DNA from: Leucobacter sp. 7(1)
GTDB lineage: Bacteria; Actinomycetota; Actinomycetes; Actinomycetales; Microbacteriaceae
Direction of reading: 5' to 3'
NCBI RefSeq assembly: GCF_900163635.1
Contig: NZ_FUID01000066.1
Location: forward strand, 1-64,000
Length of the DNA stretch: 64,000 nt
The notes beneath the pieces are model-generated. The model was not told the DNA's origin, ran no database searches, and saw nothing but the letters and a program-made list of their open reading frames with translations. Both the position numbers and the translations under genes were made by a program. Positions 9,013 through 19,200 of the stretch are shown here, piece after piece; within the stretch, counting starts at the first letter, position 1; every line of letters starts with the position of its first letter.

Positions 9013-11193
9013 CTAGAACCCGGGAATGAGGCGGACCAGCATGTCGATGAGCCAGATCCCGATGAACGGGGTCACGATCCCACCCAGCCCGTAGATGGCG
9101 AGGTTGCGGCCCAGGAGCTTCGCCGCGGTCGCGGGACGGTACTTGACGCCGCGGAGCGCAAGCGGGACCAGGAACACGATCACGATTGCGTTGAAGATCA
9201 CGGCCGAGAGGACCGCGGAGGCCGGCGAGTGCAGCCCCATGATGTTCAGGGCGCCCAGCCCCGGGAACACCCCCATGAACAGCGCGGGGATGATCGCGAA
9301 GTACTTCGCGATGTCGTTGGCGATCGAGAACGTGGTGAGCGCTCCCCGGGTGATCAGTAGCTGCTTGCCGATCGCCACGATGTCGATGAGTTTTGTCGGG
9401 TCGGAGTCGAGGTCGACCATATTGCCGGCTTCCTTCGCGGCGGAGGTACCCGTGTTCATCGCGACTCCCACGTCAGCCTGCGCAAGCGCCGGGGCGTCGT
9501 TTGTGCCGTCGCCCGTCATTGCGACGAGTCGCCCACCGTCCTGCTCACGCCGGATGTAGGCGAGCTTGTCCTCGGGGGTGGCCTCCGCCAGGAAATCGTC
9601 CACTCCCGCCTCCTTCGCGATGGCCGCAGCGGTAAGCGGGTTGTCGCCGGTCACCATCACGGTCCGAATTCCCATCGCCCGCAGCTCCCGGAAACGCTCG
9701 GTGAGCCCCTCCTTCACCACGTCTTTGAGGTGGATCACGCCGAGCAGCCGGGCCGAGCCGTCCGGTCGCTTCTCCGCCACCACGAGCGGCGTCCCGCCGG
9801 ACTGCGAGATCCGCTCGACGGCGGCGCGCATTTCAGCCGCTTCTCCGGCAGGGATCGGCTCGCTGTCTTCCTCGAGCCACGCGATCACGGCGGATCCGGC
9901 ACCCTTGCGCAGCTGCGAACCGTCCGGGCAGTCCAGGCCGGACATGCGAGTCTGCGCGGTGAACGGCACCACAACGGCGTCGGGATCCGCCTCAACCTGC
10001 ACACCCTGCAGCTGTGCCAGATCCACGATCGAGGTGCCCTCGGGCGTGGGATCCGCGAGCGAGGAGCGGGCCGCGGCCGCCACGAATTCCTGTTCGGTGA
10101 CACCCCCGATGCGCACAAACTCGCTCGCCCGCCGGTTGCCGTAGGTGATCGTGCCGGTCTTATCGAGCAACAGCGTCGTGACGTCACCCGCGGCCTCCAC
10201 GGCGCGGCCGGACATCGCCAGCACGTTGCGCTGAACCAACCTGTCCATGCCCGCGATCCCGATGGCCGAGAGCAACGCGCCGATCGTGGTCGGGATCAAG
10301 CACACAAGCAGGGCCACGAGCACGGTAATGCTGAGCGGTGCGGCCGCGAAGGACGCGATCGGGCCGAGCGTCAATGTGACGGTGACGAACACGATCGACA
10401 GTGCCGCGAGCAGGATATTGAGTGCGATCTCGTTCGGTGTGCGCTGTCGCGCGGCACCCTCCACGAGGGCGATCATGCGGTCGACAAAGGTCTCCCCCGG
10501 TTTCGCCGTGATCTGCACCACGATACGATCCGACAGCACCCGCGTGCCGCCCGTCACGGCGGAGCGGTCACCTCCGGATTCGCGCACCACGGGCGCGGAT
10601 TCACCGGTGATCGCCGACTCGTCCACAGAGGCGATACCCCACACGATGTCCCCGTCACCCGGGATCGGCTCCCCGGCGACAACGACGACCACGTCACCAA
10701 GCCGCAGCTCCGCCGAGGACACCTCGCCGGTCTCGGCTCGCTCCGCCGCGGGATCCCCCACCGCGTCGTAGTCGAGCACCCGACGGGCCGTGGTGCTTGT
10801 ACGCGTTTGCCGCAGCGAGTTTGCCTGCGCCTTCCCGCGCCCCTCCGCGATGGATTCCGCGAGGTTCGCGAACAGCACCGTGAGCCACAACCACACCGCA
10901 ATGATTGCCGTGAATGACCACGGGATCGGAGATCCCCCGGAGACCTGGGGCCCAGCGAGGAACGGCTCCACCACGGCGAGCACGGTCGTGAGCATCGCGC
11001 CGACCCAGACGATCAGCATGACCGGGTTGCGCCACTGCGCGCGCGGGTGCAGCTTGCGCAGCGCGTCGGGAAGCGCGGCGCGCACCTGCGCCCAGGTGAG
11101 CGTTTTCGGTGGCTTCGCTGCGGCGCGAACGGCTGCCGCCTGGTCCGCGGCCTCCCGCCGGGCCTGCTCCGGAGTGTGTGTGAGCGTTGACAT
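9013..11193 (-). CDS. kdpB: KdpB, P-type potassium-transporting ATPase subunit B
   Basis: 726 aa catalytic subunit. The phosphorylation motif DKTGTIT lies near residue 343, the actuator-domain motif ITGESAPV is upstream, and the hinge motif is [18 protein letters not shown]. These are the P-type (type IA) ATPase signatures. Hydrophobic segments occur at the expected sites in the N-terminal, central and C-terminal regions. It hydrolyses ATP to drive K+ uptake through KdpA. Only 3 bp separate it from kdpA. Confidence 0.97.
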   Translation of the reverse strand: MSTLTHTPEQARREAADQAAAVRAAAKPPKTLTWAQVRAALPDALRKLHPRAQWRNPVMLIVWVGAMLTTVLAVVEPFLAGPQVSGGSPIPWSFTAIIAVWLWLTVLFANLAESIAEGRGKAQANSLRQTRTSTTARRVLDYDAVGDPAAERAETGEVSSAELRLGDVVVVVAGEPIPGDGDIVWGIASVDESAITGESAPVVRESGGDRSAVTGGTRVLSDRIVVQITAKPGETFVDRMIALVEGAARQRTPNEIALNILLAALSIVFVTVTLTLGPIASFAAAPLSITVLVALLVCLIPTTIGALLSAIGIAGMDRLVQRNVLAMSGRAVEAAGDVTTLLLDKTGTITYGNRRASEFVRIGGVTEQEFVAAAARSSLADPTPEGTSIVDLAQLQGVQVEADPDAVVVPFTAQTRMSGLDCPDGSQLRKGAGSAVIAWLEEDSEPIPAGEAAEMRAAVERISQSGGTPLVVAEKRPDGSARLLGVIHLKDVVKEGLTERFRELRAMGIRTVMVTGDNPLTAAAIAKEAGVDDFLAEATPEDKLAYIRREQDGGRLVAMTGDGTNDAPALAQADVGVAMNTGTSAAKEAGNMVDLDSDPTKLIDIVAIGKQLLITRGALTTFSIANDIAKYFAIIPALFMGVFPGLGALNIMGLHSPASAVLSAVIFNAIVIVFLVPLALRGVKYRPATAAKLLGRNLAIYGLGGIVTPFIGIWLIDMLVRLIPGF

Positions 11194-11196
11194 GAG

Positions 11197-12870
11197 TTAC
11201 CTCAGCCCTTCCGCCAGGGGACCCAGCGTCAAGATCGGGAAGAATACGAGTGCGGTGACGAGCACGGCAGTGCCGGCCATGAGGCCCACGAAGAGCGGCC
11301 GGTGCGTCTGCAGCGTGCCAGCCGTGGCGGGAACGGTGTCCTGCGCGGCGAGCGAGCCGGCGAGCGCCAGCACGAGCGCGATGGGGATGAAGCGACCGAG
11401 CAGCATTGCGACGCCGATCGCGGCCGTGAACCACGGGGTGCTCGCGGTGAGACCGGCGAAGGCGGAGCCGTTGTTGTTTGCCCCCGAGGCAAACGCGTAG
11501 ATCACCTCGGAGAGCCCGTGCACGCCGGGGTTCGCAATCGACTCGCCTACCACGCTCTCGCGCACGCCCGGGAGCGCGAAGCTCAGGGCGACGCCCACGA
11601 GCACAAGCACCGGCATCACCAGGATGTACAGGCTCGCGAGTTTCATCTCCCGCGGACCGATCTTCTTCCCGAGGTACTCGGGAGTGCGCCCCACGAGCAG
11701 CCCGGCGATGAACACCGCGATGATCGCGACGATCAGCATGCCGTATAGGCCGGATCCGACACCGCCCGGGGCGATCTCGCCGAGCATCATGTTCAGCATC
11801 GGCATCATGCCACCGAGCGCGGTGAAGGAGTCGTGCATGGCGTTGACGGCCCCCGTGGAGGTGAGCGTCGAGGCGGAACCGAAGACCGTCGATCCGACGA
11901 TCCCGAAGCGCAGCTCCTTCCCCTCCATCGCCCCGCCCGCGAGGTGCGGGCCGGCGCCGTTTCCGGCGAGTTCGAACGCGGTCAGCGCCGTCACCGAGAT
12001 CAGGGCGAGCGTCGCCATCACGGCGAGGATCGCGAGGCCCTGACGGCGGTCCCCCACAATCCGACCGAGCGTGCGCGGCAGCGCGAACGGGATCAGCAGG
12101 ATGAGCAGGATCTGCACCAGGTTGGTCCAACCCGCAGGGTTCTCGAAGGGGTGCGCCGAGTTCGCGTTGAAGAACCCGCCGCCATTCGTTCCGAGCAGCT
12201 TGATTGCCTCCTGCGAGGCAACCGGGCCGCCCGGGAGTTGTTGGGTGCCGCCCGCGAGTGTGGACACGTCGGTGAAGCCAGCCAAATTCTGGATCACGCC
12301 CCCCGCGAGCAGCACAAGGGCGCCGAGCACCGAGATCGGCAGTAGGATACGCACCGAGCCGCGAATCAGGTCGACCCAAAAGTTGCCAATGGTGCCGGAT
12401 CGGCGGGACGCGAAGCCGCGCACAAGCGCGATCGCGACCGCGATGCCGGTGGCCGCCGACACGAAGTTCTGCACCGCAAGCCCCGCGAACTGCACGGTGT
12501 AGCCCACGGTCACCTCCGGTGAGTACGCCTGCCAGTTCGTGTTGGCAACAAACGAAATCGCGGTATTGAACGCGATCCCCTCGGGAACTGGCGGTAGCCC
12601 GAGCGAGTACGGGAGCCACTGCTGGGTGCGCTGCAGGAGATAGAGGAAGAGGACACCCACGAGAGAGAACATGAGCACCGCGCGCAGATATGCCTGCCAC
12701 GACTGCTCACGCTTCGGGTCCACCCCGATCACACGGTAGAGCCCACGCTCCACCGCCCAGTCGCGGCCGCTTGTGTACACCCACGCCATATAGTCGCCCA
12801 GGGGACGGTACGTGATCGCGAGGATCAGGATCAGGGTCCCGACCGTGGCGAAAAATCCGAGCCAGACCAT
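11197..12870 (-). CDS. kdpA: KdpA, potassium-binding and translocating subunit
   Basis: 557 aa polytopic protein with about ten membrane segments and the four degenerate selectivity-filter repeats of the superfamily of K+ transporters, for example [29 protein letters not shown] and [14 protein letters not shown]. It forms the K+ channel-like pathway of KdpFABC. Its ATG overlaps the kdpF stop by one base, so the two are coupled. Confidence 0.97.
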   Translation of the reverse strand: MVWLGFFATVGTLILILAITYRPLGDYMAWVYTSGRDWAVERGLYRVIGVDPKREQSWQAYLRAVLMFSLVGVLFLYLLQRTQQWLPYSLGLPPVPEGIAFNTAISFVANTNWQAYSPEVTVGYTVQFAGLAVQNFVSAATGIAVAIALVRGFASRRSGTIGNFWVDLIRGSVRILLPISVLGALVLLAGGVIQNLAGFTDVSTLAGGTQQLPGGPVASQEAIKLLGTNGGGFFNANSAHPFENPAGWTNLVQILLILLIPFALPRTLGRIVGDRRQGLAILAVMATLALISVTALTAFELAGNGAGPHLAGGAMEGKELRFGIVGSTVFGSASTLTSTGAVNAMHDSFTALGGMMPMLNMMLGEIAPGGVGSGLYGMLIVAIIAVFIAGLLVGRTPEYLGKKIGPREMKLASLYILVMPVLVLVGVALSFALPGVRESVVGESIANPGVHGLSEVIYAFASGANNNGSAFAGLTASTPWFTAAIGVAMLLGRFIPIALVLALAGSLAAQDTVPATAGTLQTHRPLFVGLMAGTAVLVTALVFFPILTLGPLAEGLR

Positions 12871-12959
12871 CAGAACTTCTCGGGCTTCACGAGGGCGAAT
12901 ACAAGATAGGCGATGGCCCCGAGGCCCAGCAGCACGGCGAGAGCTTCAAGAATGATCAC
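12870..12959 (-). CDS. kdpF: KdpF, small stabilising subunit
   Basis: 29 aa. A GTG start is preceded by GGAG (5-nt spacing). The product is one hydrophobic helix ([20 protein letters not shown]) ending in ALVKPEKF, the classic KdpF C-terminus. It stabilises the KdpABC complex in the membrane. Its stop overlaps the kdpA start, and its start overlaps the stop of another tiny ORF upstream. Confidence 0.92.
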   Translation of the reverse strand: MIILEALAVLLGLGAIAYLVFALVKPEKF

Positions 12960-13039
12960 AGCTTCTCCACCGCCTTCCCCACGAGCGCCACGATGGCGAA
13001 GAGGGCGAGGGCGCCGAGGATATACACGACGTCGAGCAC
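12956..13039 (-). CDS. Predicted 27-aa single-helix membrane peptide, first ORF of the kdp operon
   Basis: A GTG start at 13039 follows GGAG with 6-nt spacing. The peptide begins MLDVVYILGALALFAIVALV and ends in GKAVEKL, that is, one hydrophobic helix with a basic C-terminal tail. Its stop (TGA) overlaps the GTG of kdpF (GTGA), so translation of the two would be coupled. It may be an extra small Kdp subunit, a leader peptide that tunes kdpF translation, or both. I infer that it is coding from the ribosome site, the overlap and the membrane-peptide composition. Confidence 0.65.
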   Translation of the reverse strand: MLDVVYILGALALFAIVALVGKAVEKL

Positions 13040-13081
13040 AAGAAGCTCCGATCGAAGAACCGCCGCGGACCAGGCCCGCGG

Positions 13082-13100
13082 AGCGCCCGATCCGGGCGCT
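13082..13100 (-). promoter_or_regulatory. Leader hairpin of the kdp operon
   Basis: Arms agcgccc (13082-13088) and gggcgct (13094-13100) enclose a 5-nt loop, 43 bp upstream of the first kdp ORF. A second GC-rich inverted repeat (ccgcgg motifs, about 13063-13082) abuts it. This could be an attenuator-like leader fold. I could not match it to a known riboswitch class. Confidence 0.35.
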
Positions 13101-13147
13101 GAAGCCAGTGCATCACCCCTGAGGAGACCCCGGGAGGCCCCCTCACG

Positions 13148-13190
13148 GGATCCATACGGGCGCGGGCCGTGGGTACCCGGATCCTTACGG
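13148..13190 (-). promoter_or_regulatory. Direct repeat ggatccWtacgg, candidate KdpE sites
   Basis: ggatccatacgg (13148-13159) and ggatccttacgg (13179-13190) differ at one base. They are 31 bp apart start to start, about three helical turns. They lie 110-150 bp upstream of the first kdp ORF. OmpR-family regulators bind direct repeats in phase on one DNA face, so KdpE binding is a reasonable guess. Confidence 0.45.
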
Positions 13191-13215
13191 TTTGCTCACA
13201 CCCAGCACTCCGAAA

Positions 13216-13261
13216 ACGCCTGTGGGCGGTGCCCCCGTTGGGAGGCACCGCCCACAGGCGT
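13216..13261 (-). terminator. Terminator of the large surface protein gene
   Basis: An 18-bp perfect inverted repeat (13216-13233 and 13244-13261) with a 10-nt loop, 13 bp past the stop codon, followed on the minus strand by TTTT. It separates the surface-protein transcript from the kdp promoter region. Confidence 0.85.
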
Positions 13262-13273
13262 CACAGACTTGGA

Positions 13274-16200
13274 CTACTCCGAGTCGTCCTTGCGGCGTCG
13301 AGCGCGCAGTGCGAGGAGCCCAGCTCCCAGAACCAGGAGCACGCCGCCACCGATCAGCCACGGCGTCATCGCGCCGCCACCGGTCGTGACGAGGCCAGGC
13401 GTCTTGCCGGGCTTCGGCGGATCCACCGGGGGATCAACCGGTGGTACCGGGGTGGCCGGGAACTCATTCACCACGGTGAGCTGCGCAGCGGCCCCTGCGG
13501 CGACGGTCACGGTGCCCACAGCGGGGTCTCCGAGGTTCGGCGTGATGCTCACCTTGGCGGCACCCCCGGTCTCGGTTTCCCGCAGCTCACAGGCAGCGCC
13601 CACGGGCAGCTCTTCGTAGCTCGCGGTCAGCCCGCCGGCCTTCGACAGCTCGCGCTCGGCCCCGTCCGGAACGTCGATCTCGACGGTCTTGCCATCGCGA
13701 TCGATGGTGCAGGCCAGCGCCACCGTGAACACCTTGTCGGTGACTTCCGCAGCACCCGGGCCGGTGACCTTCTTCTCGACCTCGATCGCGCCGATGTCGA
13801 AGGTGTTGATCACGCGGAGCGCGAGGTCGTCGCCGGCACCGATCACGACCGGCTCGGTGACCGGATCGCCCGCAGCGTTCACGATCTCCGAGGAGGTCGC
13901 ACCGCCGGTCACGGTCTCCGTGAGCTCACACGCCGCGCCGATGGGCAGCCCGGCGTACTCGGCCTGGTACTCGGTCTCCGCGGTGAGCGGGCGGGTCGCC
14001 CCCTCAGGCACGGTCACCGGCTTGCCGGCGATCTCACACGCGAGTGAAACCTCGAAGGGTCCGGCACCCCAGCGCTCAGCACCCGCACCCGTGATCTCCT
14101 TCGTCACGTGCAGCTTGCCCGCGTCGAAGGTGTTCACCGCGGTGAAGACGACCGGGAACTCGGTCGGCCCGACCTCGACAGGACCCTCGGAGGTGTCCGG
14201 GGTGATCGAGGTACTGGTCGCCCCTCCCGTTCCTGTCTCCTCGACCGTGCAGGCACCGCCATACGGCAGGTTCTCGATCAGCTTCGAGCCATTGCCGGCA
14301 GCAATCTCAGCCTTCGTGAACTCCACGGTGCCGTCCCAGACGGTGTTGCCCTCGTACGTGCAGAGCACCGAGAAGGTGAACGTGGTGTCGCCGGCGATCG
14401 CCGCCGCACCCTCACCCGTGATCTGCTTCTCGATCGAAATCGCGCCGAGCGGGAAGACGTTGGTCAGCACGAGCTCGATGTCGGGCTGCTCCTTCGTGAT
14501 CTCGAACGTCCACGTTCCGTCCTCGTTCGGCTCGACAAACTGGTTGCCGATCGTGAGGTTGGCGCGGGCACCCTTGGGGTCAAGCTCCGTCAGCGTGCAC
14601 TTGGCACCGACGGGGAGCTGATCCACGAGCCACTTCGTGCCGTCCGCGGTGAGCTCAGTCTCCGCGGGATCGAGCGCGATCTCGGCACCCAGGAAGGTGC
14701 ACGATGCCGCGACCGGGAACGAACCATAGTCGATGGGGTCACCATCCTGGTTGCTCGCGCCCGTCACGTCCTTATCGACGGTGAACGATCCCAGCTCGTA
14801 GGTGTTCGTGAGCTTGGCGACGGGCACCGGATCGGTGTCTCGGCCGATCGTGACCGGGTCACCAACGGTCGAGGAGGTCTCGCCGTTGACACCTGGGACA
14901 TCCTCGACGATGCACTCGGCACCCCACGGGAACTGCTCCGGGAGCGTCACGGTTTCGCCGTTCTTGACGGTCACCGTGACCGGGTCGAGCGTGACCTTGC
15001 CACCGATCGAGCCCTCACGTTCGGGGACCGTGCAGACGACCTGCACGTCGAAGGTCTCCGGCGCAAACTCTGCGCCGGGGCCGGTTACCGTCTTCTGCAC
15101 GGCAATCGGGCCCGTCGCGAGCGCGACGCCGACGCGCAGCCCCTCGGTGGGGAGGACGCTTGCCTTCGTCGTCCCGTCCGACGCGATCGTCCGTGCACCC
15201 ACCGCGATCGAGTTCCAGGCGACAGTGTCCGCGGTCATCTTCGGGGCCTGCGCCGGGGTGCGGGTCTCAAAGGTGTAGGCGAGACGCTCACCCGGCTGCA
15301 GCGGATTCGCCGAGAAGTCAAACTCCGTCTTTACGTGACGGATGTTCAACGCAGCGAGTTCCGCCTCCGTGGCGCCTGCCGGGATCGGTGTCCAGTAGTC
15401 CACGCACTGATCCTCGGTGGGCTTGAGGTCGGCGATACACGCCGCGTTCTCAGAGCTGGAGTAGTACTGGGTGGGGGCTGCGTCCGTGCGGTAGCCGTCG
15501 GCCATCACGATCGCGGTGTTGCCGACCCACGTGGGCTGCCACTCCGACTTACGCGGCATCAACACGAGCGAGCCCTGGTCACCCGGCCTCGGAAGGGAGT
15601 CGATTGTTACGACCTTGTCCATCACGAGCGTGCCCGTGTTTTGAAGTTCCTCGCGCCAAGTCTCGACGCCGAGCGGCTTCGTGATCGGCACGCAGTTGTT
15701 GAAGGAGTAGCCCGTGTCGACGTCACCAAACTGCGGTACGCACGCCTTGCCCGCGTTCGGGTTCGGCACGTCTGCAATACCAAGTTCGTTGTCGTGCGCC
15801 CGCACGTACTTCTTGCCGCGCAGCGCACCCGCCTCGGTCGGATAGACCTCGGTGTTCGCGCCACAGGTGTTGACCTGCTGAGACGAATCGAAGTTGCAGC
15901 CGTCGAAGGGCTGATCGGCCTCGATGGTGAACTCGTTCAGGAGCGAGTTCTCCGATCCTGCAAGCACTCCAGGGCGGAACATCATGTTCACCGTGATCGT
16001 GTAGACCTCTTGCGGGTACAGCACCGACCCGTCGGGGAAGGTGAAGCGCAGGTGTGCGGGCTCGCCACCTGGGGCGACAGGATCGAAGTTGGCGTCGAGG
16101 TACTCGACGTCCACACCGGCAGGGTTGACGGGCATCGCCGAGGACGCCGGCGCGATTCGGTTCTCGAGCGTGAACTTGAATCGCTCCGAGACCTCTGCGT

Positions 16201-19200
16201 CGGGATCGAAGATCAACTGCGGCTTTCCGTCCGCCATCGGCAGCACGTCCACGATGATGGGATCCGCGATCCCGAGCTCTTCGTTCTCACGCATGTCATC
16301 GGAGCGCGGGGCGGTGTTTGTGGTCTTGAGCTTGAACGGAATCACCTCGCCGGGCTTCTGCGCGCCCAGCGGGGTCTTTTCAACCGCAACCTCAATCCCC
16401 TCCGCGAGGTACGTCACGTTGTCCGTAGCCTCGTCGGAGGCTACGAGCGGCAGTGGCACCGGCGATCCGGCAATCGGCAGCTTCACATGGCTCTCCGCAT
16501 CCGCATCCACTGTGTTCGTGAACAGGCCGCCGGGAGCGGTCGGCGCCTCACCCGGGGCGCTGATCGCTGAGTTGGAGTCGGGGACGGGCTCGCTGGGATC
16601 CGACACGAGATAGGCACGCCGCTTCACATCGAGGGCAATATCCGCCTTCGGGTTCGCAGGGTTCTCGAACGCGCGCGGGTTCCCGGCATCGTCAAGGTTC
16701 TGGTAGGTCAGGCGAATACCGCGCACCTTGTCGTAGTCAGCAGGTGCGATGTTTGCGAGCAGGGCGGCGGCGGCACCGGTGATCTTGCCGTCAACAACCG
16801 CGACCGGTGCTGCGCTGCCGGGAACCCAACCGTCACCGTTCGGTGTGCTCGAGTCTGGGGTGAAATCGAGCTTGTTGCCGGGGAGGCCGGAAGTGAAATC
16901 ACCGAAGAGCACCTCCGCATGCACACTGTTGACCGGAGTCGGCACAGCGAGCGTGTCGTCGGTGAACCCGACAAAGCGATACGCGTTCCAGAAGCTCTTC
17001 GCGGAGGGCTCGCCGGGCGTCCGGTTCTCCCCGGAATCCGTTACGACGAGCTTGTCCGCGCGCGCAGTTCCCGTGGGTCGCGCGGTGAGGTCCATGCGGA
17101 TCGCCGCCCACTCCTCGGACGTGTGCTTCGGGTCGCCGGGCAGCCACTCCACGCGCTGCTGGTCTGGCGTGAATGCTTTAGTAGTCTGGACGTCGAGCTC
17201 GAAGGTGTCGAGCGCGATCTGTGCTTCATCGTCGGCTTCTGCGTGCGAGCCTGTCGGGGCCCCGGAGATGTCACAGAGATCGCAGGCGAGTGCCTCTGCC
17301 TCGTTCTTGATCGGGGAGTCCACTCGGGTCACCGGCTCACCGCTTTCACGGTGCGTCTTGCGCAGCTGCAGGTCCATGACCAGCGTCGCCTTCGCGTTGC
17401 TCTCGATCGAGTTCGTATTGCCGTCGGCGTCCGCCCGGCCCTCGTTGTGGAGCTGGATCTTCACGGTGTCCGCAAGGATCGCTTGCCCGGCAGGCGTATC
17501 CGCGAGCGCCACCGCAGCGCCGGGCGCGTGCCGGGTCTCGGTGCCGTCGGAGGCGGTGAGGATCACCACGGTCTTGTTCCAGTCCGCGCCCGCAACGTTG
17601 TTCGGGGCGAACACGATGCGCTGGATGTTGAACACGTCGAAGGGGCTCGCGCCGCCCGCACCGGGGTCGATGATGTCGAGCTGTTCCAGGCGGGTGACCG
17701 ACGTGTTGGTAGCCACGAGCGTCACGCGGCTCGTCGGATACTGCGACTGGTCCGCGTCCGTCGGCGGCACGCCGAGCACACCGCCCGTCCAACCCTTCTG
17801 GAGCTTGACCCCCACGGGTCGATCGATGATCGAGATGATGTCGCCGTCATCGTCGTGCCCCATCACCTTCCCGTCGCTATCGACGGAGGTGCCGCTCGCG
17901 ATGTTATTCACATCGCCCTTAGTGAGGGTGTTGTAGTCGGCGGTGCCGAGCACCGGCTCGCCCGCCGGGACGCGCTTGGAGTCGCGCAGCTCCCACTCAA
18001 GGTCGAGGGCGCGCACGCCCTCCGAGCTGGGGCTCGCGCTATTTGTCTTCGCGACGCCGGATCCGACGGCCGGAGCGAGCGGATCGGTCGATCCGGCGCG
18101 GGCCGCGGAGTCCTCCGCGTAGAGGAGCCGGACACCCGTCGTGCTGAGCTGTTCGGCCTCCGTCAGGGCGAGCTCGGGAACGGCGCCGCGGTAGGGCAGG
18201 TTCCCGACGGCGGCAGCGATCGTCGACCAGGTACCGGTAGCGGCGTTCCACAGCTGCACGTCGGTGACCTGGTCCCACTGCAGGGACGGATCGAGCTCGG
18301 GCGTGATCGCCTTGATCTTGAACAGGTTGAAGGCGTTGTAGACGGTGCTCTGTACGGGGTCCGACGGGCCCGCAGCCGGATCGAAGCTCTCGCCCGGCGC
18401 GAGGCGCGTGTCGGCGATCGCCATCTGATCCACTCCGGTGCGTCCACCCGTCGACCAGTACAGCCGGGAGGTCGCGTGCGCGCCGCTGCGGGACGGCACG
18501 ACGCCGTCCTCAGGAGTGATCCAAACCTTCTCGAGCAGGTCGTGCACCCCGATGATCGGGTTGTTGATCTGGAGTTCCTGGCAGCTCTCAGCGGAGACGC
18601 CCGGTTCAACGCCCGGTGCGCCGGTGGCACCAGAGGCGGCACAGTTCTCAACGATCTGGTGCTCGCCGCCCGGAGCCTCGACAGGGGGAAGGCCCTCCTT
18701 CAGCTCTGAAGTGAAGTTCGGCTGCACAGTGTTGCCCGGTTCAAAACCGGGGTTCTCGTTGGCGAAGTCAAACTGCAGTCCGCCCATGCGATCGCGCAGC
18801 TCTTCCGGGATCACCATCGTGAAGCTCGTCGCACCCACCACGTTCTCAGCGCCCGGCAGGTCCTTCCAGACCCCGTCAATCGTGTCGTAGTAGCGCACGG
18901 TGAGGGTCGCGCCCGCGGGCACGTCCGTCTTCGTGATCTGCTTGGGGCGGAACGAGTCCCAGAACGACGACGCCTTCGGCGCGCTGTTCGGGTCGTTCGG
19001 ATCGCTGAGCGCGGGGTCCGTCACCACAATGTGCTGGGCGTTCGCGTTCGAGGCGGGCTTCGGCTTCAGCTGGGTGGGGAGCTGTACCGTGGCGGTCTCG
19101 CCCTTGTAGCCCCACATTTCGCCAGGATTGACCTTCTTTGTCGTTTCCAGCTCGAGGTGCTGCTCGGCGAACCCGAGATCGTCTTCGGCCGGTGCCGTCG

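Noticed and set aside
13040-13215. Possible c-di-AMP (ydaO-type) riboswitch upstream of kdp
   Set aside because: None of the conserved riboswitch sequence blocks could be found; only GC-rich hairpins and a direct repeat.
14108-16570. 820-codon plus-strand frame opposite the surface protein gene
   Set aside because: Antisense shadow; its amino-acid bias and lack of any motif match that, and the other strand has clear domains and a signal peptide.
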